Source of the DNA: Marinicella marina | GTDB taxonomy: Bacteria > Pseudomonadota > Gammaproteobacteria > Xanthomonadales > Marinicellaceae | Reading direction: 5' to 3' | DNA length: 64,000 nucleotides | NCBI RefSeq assembly: GCF_030065545.1 | Contig: NZ_JASJNC010000001.1 | Location: forward strand, 248,001 to 312,000 | Shown: piece by piece, positions 52,501-62,671 of the stretch | How the letters are laid out: the number at the start of each line of letters is the position of its first letter | Position numbering within the stretch: position 1 is the first letter of the stretch | The notes under the pieces: model-generated | Databases searched by the model: none | What the model was told of the DNA's origin: nothing | Seen by the model: the letters and a program-made list of their open reading frames with translations, nothing else | Program-made: the position numbers and the translations under genes

Positions 52501-54234
52501 TTATTTAACCGTGATGGCTTGTTCTGCCAATATTTTTCTTTTCTTGCCTTGTAGCACGTAGCGAATTTTATAAGCACCCGGCTCATCTGGCATCACCAAC
52601 ATACCGGCTTCAGGGCTGTTCTTGGTATAGAAATATGTCACCTCACCATACAGCGTATTTTTTTCCGCTTTGATTAGATCGATATAGTCATCCGGTCTAC
52701 TGGGACCTTGCCAATTAACCGTTATGGTGCTGCCAGCAGCCGCTGAGGATGGTGCCTCAATGGTGGCCGGCACAGCAACAACCTTGATCGGACTGGTAGC
52801 GATTATTTTTCTGCCACCGGCGCCATCCATAATAAAACGGACATCATACTCACCTGCATCTACTGGGGCCAATAGTTCTCCGCTGTCAGGAGCGTCTTTG
52901 AGGTAAAAATAACTGATTTCACCGTATGTTCTTTTGTCACCGGCTTTAACCATATCAATGTACCCGTCTTTGTTATTGGGTCCGGTCCAAAATACAGAGA
53001 ATGGCTGAACAACTTCTACACTCGGTTCGAATGCCAAAGTGACTTCAACGGGACTCACTTGAACAGGAATGCGGTGTAAAATTTCGCGACCACCATTGGC
53101 CTGTAATACATAGCGAATATCGTAACTGCCTGGTTCAGCAGGGGCTTGTATGCTGCCTCGTACTGGCGCTTTATTGGTATAGAAATAACTCAATTCGCCA
53201 AATGTCCTGTTATCACCTTGTTTAACTAAATCAACATAGTCATCTTTACGATCAGGTCCCGTCCACATGACATCAAAGTATTCCCCGGCATTGACTTTTG
53301 CTGGTGCCACCAGACTGACTTCGCTGTCTTTGACCTCAATGGAAGTGGTCGCAAGTACATGTTTTTTCACTGGGCCTTGCCACACGTAACGCAGGTCATA
53401 TGTACCTGGTTTACCTGGTGCACTGAGCTGCGCTGGCTCACCGTCTTTGGTCCAAGCATAAGTCAACTCACCATAAACCCTCTCATCGCCTTGGTTGACC
53501 ACATCAATGTAATCATTTTTTCCTGCTGGTCCACTCCAACCCACAGTAAACCCTGCACCAATTACCACTGACTCACTTAATAGGGTCACTGTGGCATCCG
53601 GCAATTCAACCGCCACCGGCTCTTCCGCTGCCACAATCACTTGGTTTAATGCTTGATTCAAACCGGCGGCGTCAGCGGCTGCGACATACTGGCCACCAGT
53701 GATGTCTGCCATACAGGCTACTTGTTTACCTTGGTCATCACTCAAACCAAAACCAATCACATGGGCTTTGAAATCAATGCCCAAATTTTCCAGCTCTGTG
53801 GCCACTGCACAAGGGTCCAAATCGCAGGTTTCAATGCCATCGGTAATCAACACCACCTCAGCTTTGTTTTCTCTATATTTGAGCTGCTCTGCAGCCATTT
53901 TAACGGCCTGACTCAATGGTGTTTTGCCTTTGGGTTGCAGTGCGGAGACACTGTGTTGGATATCCGCGGCTGAACTTTTGGCCGGTGGCACCAAAGTTTC
54001 GATGTCACCACAGTCGCCCTTGCGTCGATGGCCATAGGCCATCAACCCAACCGCCTGATCAACAGCAAAGCTTTTGCTGATGTCACTGACCGCTGTTCTG
54101 GCTATCTCTATTTTGGTTTTACCCTCAATTTGACCCCACATCGAACCTGAAGCATCAAACACCACCATGGTGTCGGTTGCTGCCTGAATCGACAGGGTGC
54201 TCATTAACAGTGCACTTAACGTTGTTTTTTTCAT
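52501..54234 (-). CDS. exported VWA protein with four tandem repeats
   Basis: 577 residues from ATG 54234 (signal peptide MKKTTLSALLMSTLSIQA). VWA domain about 20-205 with an intact MIDAS: DASGSMWG, the Thr in KGKTPLSQA and VLITDGIETCD. Four repeats of about 88 residues follow to the end, each with WxGPxxKxDYIDLVKxGxxRxYGExxYxY, then APGxPGxYDIRYV. They look like Ig-fold domains. The first VWA half resembles the YfbK/CaCl-channel-like group. Likely periplasmic or surface binding protein. Confidence 0.85.
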   Translation of the reverse strand: MKKTTLSALLMSTLSIQAATDTMVVFDASGSMWGQIEGKTKIEIARTAVSDISKSFAVDQAVGLMAYGHRRKGDCGDIETLVPPAKSSAADIQHSVSALQPKGKTPLSQAVKMAAEQLKYRENKAEVVLITDGIETCDLDPCAVATELENLGIDFKAHVIGFGLSDDQGKQVACMADITGGQYVAAADAAGLNQALNQVIVAAEEPVAVELPDATVTLLSESVVIGAGFTVGWSGPAGKNDYIDVVNQGDERVYGELTYAWTKDGEPAQLSAPGKPGTYDLRYVWQGPVKKHVLATTSIEVKDSEVSLVAPAKVNAGEYFDVMWTGPDRKDDYVDLVKQGDNRTFGELSYFYTNKAPVRGSIQAPAEPGSYDIRYVLQANGGREILHRIPVQVSPVEVTLAFEPSVEVVQPFSVFWTGPNNKDGYIDMVKAGDKRTYGEISYFYLKDAPDSGELLAPVDAGEYDVRFIMDGAGGRKIIATSPIKVVAVPATIEAPSSAAAGSTITVNWQGPSRPDDYIDLIKAEKNTLYGEVTYFYTKNSPEAGMLVMPDEPGAYKIRYVLQGKKRKILAEQAITVK

Positions 54235-54471
54235 GCTGCTCCCCGCAATGTTTTTAATCACGAATATTGTTCATGAATGACATCACAAAAACAACACCAA
54301 GCCGACAAAATGTGCGTTCCAACACAAATAACAGAAGCAAGCTGTTGGGTTCTGTTCAGAATAAAGAGCCACCATTGATAACTAACATAATCAGGCATTT
54401 TGACAATTGTCAAAACTATCAATTAACGTTTTTTTTACAATATCATTTTTTCACAATAAACGAGAAACACT

Positions 54472-55143
54472 ATGAAAAAACTACTGACCACTTCAGCACT
54501 TGCCTTGATGAGTTTAAATGCCATGGCTTTGGAGAAAGGTGATTGGAACTTACATTTACGAGCCATTAATATTGCCCCGAATGATGACAGCTCGTTGATT
54601 CGAGTCGATGGTGAGGGCGTTGCCGGGACTGGCGTGAGAGTCAGCGATGCACCTTCATTGGACATTTCATTGGGTTATATGATTACAGACAATTGGGCGG
54701 TTGAAGTACTGGCTGACTTAAGCTCAAAACATGAAGTATCCGCTTTTGGTTTAGGTGGCCTGAACGTGCCTGATGGTACTGATGTGGTTGAAGTTAATAC
54801 TTTACCTCCGACTGTTTTCTTACAATACCAATTCAACCCCAAAGGCAACGTTCGACCTTATGCTGGCTTGGGTGTGAATTTCACCACTTTTTTGAATGAC
54901 TCACTCACACCTGCTGCCAAAGAAGTTTTGGGTGCAAGTAACCTAAGCACTGATAATTCTTGGGGGTTGGCTGCGCAGTTTGGTATCGATTGGCCATTAA
55001 AGAATAATTGGACATTCAACGTCGATGTGAAATACATAGACATCAACACAGAAGCCACTTTTGATACCGCCATCGGTCGGGCGTCAGTTGATGTGGATAT
55101 CAACCCCACAGTCTTTGGTATAGGGTTTGGTAAAACCTTCTAA
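54472..55143 (+). CDS. OmpW-family outer-membrane protein
   Basis: 223 residues. Signal peptide MKKLLTTSALALMSLNAMA, then GDWNLHLRAINIAPNDDSS, LDISLGYMITDNWAVEVLADL, PPTVFLQYQFNPKGNVRPYAGLGVNFT and INPTVFGIGFGKTF with terminal Phe, the OmpW signatures. An 8-stranded barrel thought to admit small hydrophobic molecules. Monocistronic with its own terminator. Confidence 0.93.
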   Translation: MKKLLTTSALALMSLNAMALEKGDWNLHLRAINIAPNDDSSLIRVDGEGVAGTGVRVSDAPSLDISLGYMITDNWAVEVLADLSSKHEVSAFGLGGLNVPDGTDVVEVNTLPPTVFLQYQFNPKGNVRPYAGLGVNFTTFLNDSLTPAAKEVLGASNLSTDNSWGLAAQFGIDWPLKNNWTFNVDVKYIDINTEATFDTAIGRASVDVDINPTVFGIGFGKTF

Positions 55144-55171
55144 AATACCCGCTTTAAACCTCCTCTTTAAG

Positions 55172-55197
55172 CCCGGCTATTCAGCCGGGTTTTTTTT
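55172..55197 (+). terminator. terminator after ompW-like gene
   Basis: Stem CCCGGCT/AGCCGGG with a 4-base loop, then eight T. Confidence 0.92.
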
Positions 55198-55375
55198 GCA
55201 CTCAACAACACTACCATACAAAACACCTACATTTAAATTTTATAAATCAATACTTTATAGGTCTTTTGGGGATTTTGTTAACATTTACTTCCCGACAATT
55301 TCACGGCCCTCCCATAGAATTTGTAGCCATCATATCAATCGATATGTGTTTATTTAATAATTTATGGAGACAATT

Positions 55376-56002
55376 ATGAATACGAATACAGACAAGTTGA
55401 AACAAGCCATTAAATCTACATTTTTAGCCGCTTCTCTTGCTGTTTCTTCACTGGCAGTAGCTGGTGGTAATGATCAGTATAATACTGATGAGAAATTAAA
55501 AGATGCCTGGTTAGACGGCAAAGTAGAATCAGCATTATTGGTAAATAGACATCTGAACAACTTCACCATTGATACTGATGTGAAGAACAATGTGGCTTAT
55601 TTATCAGGAACGGTAAATTCTGAAATTGATAGGGAATTAGCAGCTGAAATTGCACGCAGTATCGAAGGCGTTAAATCAGTTGATAATGACATCATTGTCA
55701 AGAATTCACCGGTAACAGTGGAAGACAAAATGCATGTAACGCATGAGCATCAAGAAGATAAAACCAGAAATTTTGGTACTTGGTATGATGATGCAACAAC
55801 CACAGCGTCTATTAAATCTGAATTACTGTTTAATTCTGAAACCTCAGGTTTAGATGTGAATGTGGACACTGCTTATGGTGTAGTTACCTTAAATGGTGTT
55901 GTAGAAACTGCCGCTGAAAAAGAGTTGATTGAGCAAATCGCCGAAAACACCCCTGGTGTGAGAAACGTCGACAGCGAAATCGAAATTGACAGCAACTCAT
56001 AA
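55376..56002 (+). CDS. periplasmic BON-domain protein (OsmY-like)
   Basis: 208 residues from ATG 55376 (GGAGACAATT upstream). Signal peptide to about residue 28 (AVAGGN), then two BON domains: [38 protein letters not shown]...GVKSVDNDI and [34 protein letters not shown]...GVRNVDSEI. OsmY-like proteins protect the envelope under osmotic stress. Followed by the DUF1328 gene, another stress-type membrane protein. Confidence 0.92.
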   Translation: MNTNTDKLKQAIKSTFLAASLAVSSLAVAGGNDQYNTDEKLKDAWLDGKVESALLVNRHLNNFTIDTDVKNNVAYLSGTVNSEIDRELAAEIARSIEGVKSVDNDIIVKNSPVTVEDKMHVTHEHQEDKTRNFGTWYDDATTTASIKSELLFNSETSGLDVNVDTAYGVVTLNGVVETAAEKELIEQIAENTPGVRNVDSEIEIDSNS

Positions 56003-56020
56003 GCAGTACATTCACTATCG

Positions 56021-56042
56021 GTGCGGGACCGAGGTCCCGCAC
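56021..56042 (+). terminator. perfect hairpin between BON and DUF1328 genes
   Basis: GTGCGGGACC-GA-GGTCCCGCAC, ten paired bases with almost no loop, followed by TTTAATTTT. Either a terminator or a stabilising/attenuating stem within one transcript. Confidence 0.6.
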
Positions 56043-56076
56043 TTTAATTTTCACATCTGAACAACGAGGTTATATT

Positions 56077-56235
56077 ATGTTAAATTGGGCACTTATTTTT
56101 TTAGTTATTGCCTTGATTGCAGGCGTATTGGGATTCGGTGGAATCGCTGGTGCATCAGCAGGCATCGCAAAAATACTGTTTTTCGTGTTTTTGATTCTCA
56201 TGGCAGTGTCATTCATACGACATTTAGCGCGTTAG
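56077..56235 (+). CDS. DUF1328 small membrane protein (YtjA-like)
   Basis: 52 residues: [21 protein letters not shown], a Gly/Ala hinge, [22 protein letters not shown]. Two membrane helices, the exact layout of DUF1328. Role unknown; relatives are stress-induced. An AACGAGGT ribosome site lies upstream. Confidence 0.88.
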   Translation: MLNWALIFLVIALIAGVLGFGGIAGASAGIAKILFFVFLILMAVSFIRHLAR

Positions 56236-56251
56236 CAAAATAGATACAACC

Positions 56252-56281
56252 AAAAAAACCTCACAAGTGTGGGGTTTTTTT
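56252..56281. terminator. bidirectional terminator
   Basis: A7, stem CCTCACA/TGTGGGG (with wobble), T7. Placed between the converging DUF1328 and antiporter genes. Confidence 0.8.
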
Positions 56282-56292
56282 ATGCCTGTTTA

Positions 56293-58128
56293 TTAATCCT
56301 TTGTGGGTGTTTCTGTCTCTATCTTATCGGCTTTAATCAAACCAATGATCTTCCACTCTGGCTCCAACTGTTCCAAAGCCTCTTGACGAGTAAAGACTTT
56401 CAGCTCTCCTCCGCCTGGTGCCACACCAAACATGGGTATCACTTGATTACCATACTGTTGTAAGTAATCTTCATAACCAAACTCATCTGTTAACAAGGTT
56501 GATTTAATTTGTCCACCTTGTGCCAACAAACTGGCCAACTTGGCATAGGTGATGTCTTTGGCAAATAAGTGTCGTGCCTTGCCCTCTTTTGACACCGTGT
56601 GCTTCTTCTCGTCTTTGTTTTTTTCCTCACTATTCAAAACGAACACATTGGCTAAACCGAATTCATTTTTGTAACGCGAGGCTGCCAGCACATTCAAGTC
56701 TTTATTCATAGACATCGCTAATAACTTACCCACGCCTATCAAATCCAAATGATGGTCTGCGTGCTCAGAAACAACATTACCATAGTAGGTTTTGATGTCT
56801 TTCATCCGTGCCTCTTTGATGTAACGCCAATGCGAATCACTGACCATACATTCAAAGCCATGTTTGTTCAGCGCCTCAGCAATTGCTACCGCCACTGGGT
56901 TGCTTCCTACTATCAATATGCCTTTAGATTCTGTATTTGCTACGCCCAGTTTGTTGGCTAAAAAACCGGCGGTTGCTGATTGAAAAACCACCGTTCCAAT
57001 GATCACCATAAAAGTCAATGAAACCAACAAGGCAGCTTCTTCATACCCCTGCTGTTCCAATTTCAAAGCAAACAAAGCCGATACAGCCGCTGCCACGATA
57101 CCCCGAGGCGCAATCCATGAGAGCACAAAACGTTCTTTGAAGGTTAAATCAGAGCCCCAGGTTGAAATCATGATGTTCAATGGTCTGGCCACAAACTGCA
57201 CCACCAACAGTATCAACAAAGACAACCAACCAATTTGTAAAAACGCTTCCAAATCCAAACGCGCGGCCAAGATGATGAATAGACCTGAAATCAGTAAAAT
57301 AGTTAAGCTTTCTTTGAAATGCAAAATATCATCGATGGGTGTGTTTTTGCTGTTAGCTAACCACATACCCATCACCGTAACGGTCAGTAAACCCGACTCA
57401 TGGGCCAGAAAATTAGAGAAAGCAAAAACCGCGAACACCAATGTCAAAGTGAAGACGTTGTGTAAATAATCAGGCAACCAATGGCGGCGCAATATCAAGC
57501 CCATGATAGATCCTGCCAGGCCGCCCAGCACACCACCGATCAGCAGCATCCACCCAAAATCCAGCAGCACTTCAAAAAGACCAGCGGCGCCTGATTGTGA
57601 TGATATGATGAAATTAAAAACCAATACCGCCAGCAGCCCACCCAGTGGGTCAATAACTATGCCTTCCCAACGCAGCACATTGGCCACCCTTTTATCGAGT
57701 TTCAAAATCCTTAGCATGGGTACTATCACCGTAGGCCCGGTTATAACTACCAAAGAACCAAACAAAAACGACAAGGTCCACGACAACCCCAGTATGTAAT
57801 GCGTAGCTGAAGCTATCACCACCCAAGTAACCAGCATACCAACAGAAACCATCCTGCGAACCACTGACTCTAAACCTCTTATTTGACTGAAGTTTAAGGT
57901 CAGCGCCCCTTCAAACAGAATCACCGATACCGCCAATGAGACCATAGGGAACAATAAATCTCCAAACAACAGGTCTGGGTCAATCAGGCCAGTTACTGGT
58001 TTGCCCAGAACAATTCCTAACAGCAATAGCAACAGAATTGAAGGCAGTTTTAACCACCATGCCGCCCACTGGGCCAAGGAACCTAAAATTCCAATTAAGG
58101 CCAAGGCCAACATCAGGTTTTCTGTCAT
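56293..58128 (-). CDS. CPA1-type Na+/H+ antiporter with RCK-like tail
   Basis: 611 residues. About 12 helices; GPTVIVPMLRILK and APRGIVAAAVSALFALKL are antiporter core motifs. After residue 400 a soluble TrkA-N-like domain begins ILIVGSNPVAVAIAEALNKHGFECMVSD, followed by a TrkA-C-like end. Expected to exchange Na+ or K+ for H+, gated by a nucleotide. It starts three bases after terC, so both share a transcript. Confidence 0.9.
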   Translation of the reverse strand: MTENLMLALALIGILGSLAQWAAWWLKLPSILLLLLLGIVLGKPVTGLIDPDLLFGDLLFPMVSLAVSVILFEGALTLNFSQIRGLESVVRRMVSVGMLVTWVVIASATHYILGLSWTLSFLFGSLVVITGPTVIVPMLRILKLDKRVANVLRWEGIVIDPLGGLLAVLVFNFIISSQSGAAGLFEVLLDFGWMLLIGGVLGGLAGSIMGLILRRHWLPDYLHNVFTLTLVFAVFAFSNFLAHESGLLTVTVMGMWLANSKNTPIDDILHFKESLTILLISGLFIILAARLDLEAFLQIGWLSLLILLVVQFVARPLNIMISTWGSDLTFKERFVLSWIAPRGIVAAAVSALFALKLEQQGYEEAALLVSLTFMVIIGTVVFQSATAGFLANKLGVANTESKGILIVGSNPVAVAIAEALNKHGFECMVSDSHWRYIKEARMKDIKTYYGNVVSEHADHHLDLIGVGKLLAMSMNKDLNVLAASRYKNEFGLANVFVLNSEEKNKDEKKHTVSKEGKARHLFAKDITYAKLASLLAQGGQIKSTLLTDEFGYEDYLQQYGNQVIPMFGVAPGGGELKVFTRQEALEQLEPEWKIIGLIKADKIETETPTKD

Positions 58129-58131
58129 CTC

Positions 58132-58938
58132 TTATTCCTTAATTTGCGCTGCTTTAGCAGCTGCTCTGGCTTTTAAACGCATCAACTTTTTAGAGTAACG
58201 TGAATGTACCACCTCTGAAATAACCAATATCACAATCACGAAGTAGAATGTGGCTTTGCTCATCTGAGTGATTTCATTACCAAAGAACTTCAAGTGCGCA
58301 ATGTGACCAGCCTCGGACAACAACATCACGCCAACGATAAACAAGATGAATAAACCTAAAATTTCATACATGCGGTTGCGCTGAAGAAAGTCAGCAATGG
58401 TATCGGCCAACCAAACCATTAAAATCGCACCAATCAAAATAGCCGTGGCCATAATGATGTAGTTATCAGTCAGCGCCATGGCGCTGAGGATAGAGTCAAA
58501 AGAGAACACCACATTCATCGCCACAATTAAGAACAAAGCGGTAGCAAACGAAGACTTTTTCTCTTTTTCATTTTCCATGTGCTCCTCGAACAACATCATG
58601 TGCCAGATTTCTTTCATAGCCGTATAAATGATAAATATCCCCCCCAGAAGCACCACCACTGCGCGCAGATTAAAAGAACCCTCGACCACACCCTCCCAAG
58701 CAATTGTAAACATCGGTTCGGTAAAGTATGACAGCAGTTTGAGCAGTAAAAACAACAGCACCAAGCGAAACAACACAGCCAGCCAAATACCTGTTTTGCG
58801 TAATCTGGATTGTTTGGCTTGTTCAACCCGCTTCGACTCAATGATGATGTAAAGTAAATTGTCAAATCCCAGGACGGCCTGCAACATGATTAACATGCCA
58901 AGCGTCAATAAGTTTTCTATGGTAAATAATCCTTCCAT
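58132..58938 (-). CDS. TerC-family membrane protein
   Basis: 268 residues with about seven helices. Seen: LQAVLGFDNLLYIIIESKR and AMNVVFSFDSILSAMALTDNYIIMA, the two DN/DS motifs of TerC (GFDNxL and SxDSxL). Members are implicated in metal-ion (Mn2+) homeostasis. Leads an operon with the antiporter. Confidence 0.92.
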   Translation of the reverse strand: MEGLFTIENLLTLGMLIMLQAVLGFDNLLYIIIESKRVEQAKQSRLRKTGIWLAVLFRLVLLFLLLKLLSYFTEPMFTIAWEGVVEGSFNLRAVVVLLGGIFIIYTAMKEIWHMMLFEEHMENEKEKKSSFATALFLIVAMNVVFSFDSILSAMALTDNYIIMATAILIGAILMVWLADTIADFLQRNRMYEILGLFILFIVGVMLLSEAGHIAHLKFFGNEITQMSKATFYFVIVILVISEVVHSRYSKKLMRLKARAAAKAAQIKE

Positions 58939-59027
58939 TGTCTCCCTCGCATTCTAAAAATTAATTATTGTTATCTTTCTGCCGTTCATTTTCAAGTACC
59001 TTGAGTGCTGTGTTAATTAGGGTATGC

Positions 59028-59900
59028 TTAGTTGGCTTTTTTTAACAAAACCAAATACACCCCACCCAACACCAACAGACTGGCCAGCACCAGTCTTTGG
59101 GTGATACTTTCATTGAGCATGAAAACCCCAGCCAAAGCAGCAATTACCGGCACCATCAATTGAATCACACCTGCTTGAATCACCGTCAAGCGAGGTAAAA
59201 CCACATACCAAATGGCATAACCCATGGCTGAGGTTAGGGCGCCAGAAACAACGGCCAATACCACACCCCAAACAGTCCAAGCCTCTGGCATAAACCACCA
59301 CAATGCCATAATAGCAACCAGCGGCACACATCCTATGAACGCCTGTCGGGTATCATGAACTGGGTTTTTTGACCCTTTGCCCAACCAGGTGTAGACCCCC
59401 CAGGCCACGCCAGCAAAAAGCATCATCACAAAACCCATTAATGTCGGCGTACCCCATTCTGGGTACAACAGATAAACCAATCCACTGAAAGCCAAAACGA
59501 TGCCAAATAACTCAATCAAATGGGGCATTTTTCCTTGCAAGATACTCAATAAGATCAGCGTGATTTGAACCGCCCCAAAAAGCACCAGCGCACCAGCACC
59601 TGCTTGAAGTTGTACATAGGCCAGTGAAAACAACAAAGCATAGGTGAACAGTGCCAATGCAGCACAAAAGTGGATGAAGGTGTAAGTTGATTCTGCCACG
59701 GGGTTTTTGCTGCAAAAAAGCCACAGCATCACCAGAGCCAGAGCCCCTGAAACCAATCTTATTGTGGTGAAACCAGCTGGATCTATTAAACCATCTGCCA
59801 ACGCCATGCGACACAATACCGAGTTGGCGGCAAACGCCAACAAGGCCAATAAAGTCAGCAACAACAATTGCCCTTTGTGCAGTTTTCGCGATGCAATCAA
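59028..59900 (-). CDS. EamA/DMT-family transporter
   Basis: 290 residues, ten helices in two EamA repeats (LLTLLALLAFAANSVLCRMAL... and GFVMMLFAGVAWGVYTWLGKGS...). Its start overlaps the stop of the cyclase gene by four bases, so it is part of the kynurenine-degradation operon. It may export or import a pathway intermediate; the direction and substrate are inference. Confidence 0.85.
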   Translation of the reverse strand: MIASRKLHKGQLLLLTLLALLAFAANSVLCRMALADGLIDPAGFTTIRLVSGALALVMLWLFCSKNPVAESTYTFIHFCAALALFTYALLFSLAYVQLQAGAGALVLFGAVQITLILLSILQGKMPHLIELFGIVLAFSGLVYLLYPEWGTPTLMGFVMMLFAGVAWGVYTWLGKGSKNPVHDTRQAFIGCVPLVAIMALWWFMPEAWTVWGVVLAVVSGALTSAMGYAIWYVVLPRLTVIQAGVIQLMVPVIAALAGVFMLNESITQRLVLASLLVLGGVYLVLLKKAN

Positions 59901-60697
59901 AACGAAATGGGTTGTAAGGTTGGGTTGCTGGGCACGGCGTTCAAGTTGAGCTTAGGTACTTGTAAATTAAGTAAGTAACTGCCGTCTGGAATGTCATCAG
60001 CAACATAGACCATCTCTGTGATGGTTTTGTGTTGCCAACATGATTCACTTAACTGCTTTGAACCTGGCGACAAGTTCCAAAACAGCCGGTGGTTACTCAA
60101 CATTCCCTTATCATGTAAACGATCAATAGAAGGTAAATCAACCAAAAGATGCTCTATCGGAGTTTCGTTGGCCAACCATGCGATTGCCTCGTTGCTGAAA
60201 TAGGGTGGTTGATTTTGACCATTATAATGACGTCTTTGCTTATTTTTGTTGTTAGGTAAGGTCCTGATAATAAGCGCTTTTGTGTGTTTGTGTAAAGATT
60301 TCTTGACGGCTGTAAGCTGCTCCACACTCAATAAATATTCGTCTGCTTCCATCGGTGGCTGGTAGGAATTACTGGCGATCAGCTCTGTTGCCAGTTGCGG
60401 CTCAATGGTAACCAGTTCAGCCACCATCAGCGATTGTTCTAAGACTTGGTGTGGCGGTAACAGCTCATCCACTATGTGTGAAATGGTTTCGGTATGGGTG
60501 CCGTTACAGTGCGGATTCATCTGTATCACGTCGACATTACATGAGCCACCTTGTCTGGTATCACCAACAAAGCCATCCACCTGCATCGGCACCGCACTGG
60601 CAGCATTGGCGCCAAAATGACTGGGTTGTGGACCAGAGAAGTTCAAATCAATGGCGATTGAGCGGGGTGTTTTGCTTAAGTTAATGCGCACAACCAA
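59897..60697 (-). CDS. cyclase-family hydrolase, probable kynurenine formamidase
   Basis: 266 residues. NPHCNGTHTETISHIVDELLPP contains the metal motif HxGTHxE (usual HxGTHxDxPxH) of the cyclase/KynB family, though the first His-x-Asn-Gly-Thr-His layout departs slightly from the standard. Placed in the operon one base after ACMSD, where hydrolysis of N-formylkynurenine or a related amide would fit. Compared with KynB of about 210 residues it is longer, so another amidase role is possible. Confidence 0.65.
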   Translation of the reverse strand: MVVRINLSKTPRSIAIDLNFSGPQPSHFGANAASAVPMQVDGFVGDTRQGGSCNVDVIQMNPHCNGTHTETISHIVDELLPPHQVLEQSLMVAELVTIEPQLATELIASNSYQPPMEADEYLLSVEQLTAVKKSLHKHTKALIIRTLPNNKNKQRRHYNGQNQPPYFSNEAIAWLANETPIEHLLVDLPSIDRLHDKGMLSNHRLFWNLSPGSKQLSESCWQHKTITEMVYVADDIPDGSYLLNLQVPKLNLNAVPSNPTLQPISF

Positions 60698-61708
60698 TCA
60701 CACAAACTGTTGTTGGTTTAAGTTCAACCATTCCAACGCTGTACCTGCCAACATGCGCTGTTTGACATCGTCACCGTAAGGCATCGACTCAATCAGACGC
60801 CCAGGCTGTAATTCCCCCAAAGGAAAAGGGTAGTCAGTTCCCAGAGCCAATCGGTCAGATCCCATCAAGTTGACAATGTAATCTAACATGCCAGGATCAT
60901 GCACCAAGGTGTCTAGGTAGATTTTATTCAAGTAATTCCTTGGGTTGTGTGGGTTATCAACAGCGACCAAATCAGGACGCACTTGAAAACCATGTTCTAT
61001 CCTGCCAATGCTGGCAGGAAAGCCACCACCACCGTGCGCAAACGCAATGCGTAAGTTTGGTAGCCGTTCAAGCACGCCGCCAAAAATCATCGAACAGATG
61101 GCCAAAGATGTTTCAGCAGGCATACCAACCAACCAAGGCAGCCAGTACTTTTGCATCTGGTTTTTTCCCATCATGTCCCAAGGGTGGACAAAAATAGCCG
61201 CGCCTAAGTCTTGTGCTGCAGCGAAAACCTCAAACAGCTCAGGCGCATCTAAGTTCCACTCGTTCACATGTGAACCAATTTGTACGCCAGCCAGGCCCAA
61301 TTCATTGACACAGCGCTCCAATTCTTTGACCGCCAATTCTGGTGCTTGCATCGGCAGGGTACCCAGCCCAACCAAGCGTTTGGGATTATGGGCCACCTTT
61401 TGTGCCATGTCATCATTCAAAAACTGCGCTAAATCGTAATTGTCTTTGGCTTTGGCCCAATAACAAAACATCACTGGTACGGTCGATAGGACCTGCACAT
61501 GCACACCGTGTTGGTCGCATTCAGTTAAACGCGCCCCGGGATCCCAACAATTGGCCTCTATGTCACGGAAATGTCGCCCATCCTGAACCATTCTGGCACA
61601 ACCACAACCCGTGTGTTCCAACTGCACAAAACCGCCATATCCATACTTTTCGCGTAAATTAGGCCAGTTTTCAGGTAATATATGCGTATGTATGTCGATC
61701 TTTAACAT
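60698..61708 (-). CDS. 2-amino-3-carboxymuconate-6-semialdehyde decarboxylase
   Basis: 336 residues from ATG 61708 ([15 protein letters not shown]). Amidohydrolase-2 fold: zinc HTH at the N-terminus, [39 protein letters not shown] and the Asp in [11 protein letters not shown]. These match ACMSD, which removes CO2 from the ring-opened product of 3-hydroxyanthranilate. Its start overlaps the dioxygenase stop (TGATG). Confidence 0.92.
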   Translation of the reverse strand: MLKIDIHTHILPENWPNLREKYGYGGFVQLEHTGCGCARMVQDGRHFRDIEANCWDPGARLTECDQHGVHVQVLSTVPVMFCYWAKAKDNYDLAQFLNDDMAQKVAHNPKRLVGLGTLPMQAPELAVKELERCVNELGLAGVQIGSHVNEWNLDAPELFEVFAAAQDLGAAIFVHPWDMMGKNQMQKYWLPWLVGMPAETSLAICSMIFGGVLERLPNLRIAFAHGGGGFPASIGRIEHGFQVRPDLVAVDNPHNPRNYLNKIYLDTLVHDPGMLDYIVNLMGSDRLALGTDYPFPLGELQPGRLIESMPYGDDVKQRMLAGTALEWLNLNQQQFV

Positions 61709-62250
61709 CAAAGATCCAGCTTGTTTTGATCTGGCATCACCGTGCCACACTGGTCACACGTTCGCGCTTCTTCATCAGCAAAAAACCGCTCAAATACCGG
61801 AAAAAAGTCTTTTTCTATGTTTTCCAGTGTGAAATATTCTTCGTACAATTTGTGATTACAATTTTCACAGTACCACAACAAACCATCTTTTTCGTTGATC
61901 AATCTTTTGCGCTCAACCACCAAGCCAATGGAGTTTTCATAGCGAATCGGTGAGTGGGGCATTTTAGGTGGTAGTAAAAACACTTCACCAGCCTTGATGG
62001 GATAGTCCACAACTGAACCGTTTTGTTGTGTCTTCAATAACATTTCGCCCTCCAGTTGGTAAAAAAACTCCGGGCCTTCATCATAATGGTAGTCTCTTCT
62101 CCCGTTGGGGCCGCCAACCACCATCACTATGAAATCATCCTGTTCAAAAACTTGTTTGTTACACACCGGTGGTTTCAATAGATCACGATGATCATCAATC
62201 CACTGTTGAAAGTTAAATGGTACGATGGGTTGTGTAATGCCTTCACTCAT
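61708..62250 (-). CDS. 3-hydroxyanthranilate 3,4-dioxygenase
   Basis: 180 residues. Cupin core with Fe ligands in [22 protein letters not shown] and MPHSPIRYE; the C-terminal rubredoxin-like site CENC and CDQC is the one found in bacterial HAO. It opens the ring of 3-hydroxyanthranilate to 2-amino-3-carboxymuconate semialdehyde. Overlaps ridA-like gene by eight bases and ACMSD by one. Confidence 0.96.
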   Translation of the reverse strand: MSEGITQPIVPFNFQQWIDDHRDLLKPPVCNKQVFEQDDFIVMVVGGPNGRRDYHYDEGPEFFYQLEGEMLLKTQQNGSVVDYPIKAGEVFLLPPKMPHSPIRYENSIGLVVERKRLINEKDGLLWYCENCNHKLYEEYFTLENIEKDFFPVFERFFADEEARTCDQCGTVMPDQNKLDL

Positions 62251-62671
62251 GGGCCGACTCCTTAATGACTGCTATACATTTTAGCTCAATGGCGATGGGT
62301 GTAGGCAATTTGTTGATTTCAATGGTGGTGCGACAGGGTTGATTGCTGGCGAAATATTCAGCATAGATCTTGTTGTAGGTAGCGAAATCCTCATCCATGT
62401 TGGTTAAAAAAACCGTTACATCAACCAAATCATCCCAACTGGCTCCCGATGCCTCTAACACCAAGCGCACATTATCAAAGACACTGCGGCATTGGGTTTC
62501 AATACAGTAAGCCGTGATGTTACCACCCTCATCCAAACTGACACCTGGGATGTCCTTGCTGCCTTTTTTTCTGGGACCGACCCCAGAGAGAAACAACAAG
62601 TTTCCGACTTGCCTGGCGTGGGGGTATAAACCCACAGGTGCTGGGGCTTCATTGGCCATGACTTTCTTCAT
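62243..62671 (-). CDS. RidA-family protein, probable 2-aminomuconate deaminase
   Basis: 142 residues. [22 protein letters not shown] and [23 protein letters not shown], then [24 protein letters not shown] with the RidA Arg (usually RxxVEV). First gene of the operon, with GGAG upstream of the ATG. In 2-nitrobenzoate and tryptophan routes a RidA-like enzyme deaminates 2-aminomuconate, the likely role here; imine deamination is the alternative. Confidence 0.85.
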   Translation of the reverse strand: MKKVMANEAPAPVGLYPHARQVGNLLFLSGVGPRKKGSKDIPGVSLDEGGNITAYCIETQCRSVFDNVRLVLEASGASWDDLVDVTVFLTNMDEDFATYNKIYAEYFASNQPCRTTIEINKLPTPIAIELKCIAVIKESAHE

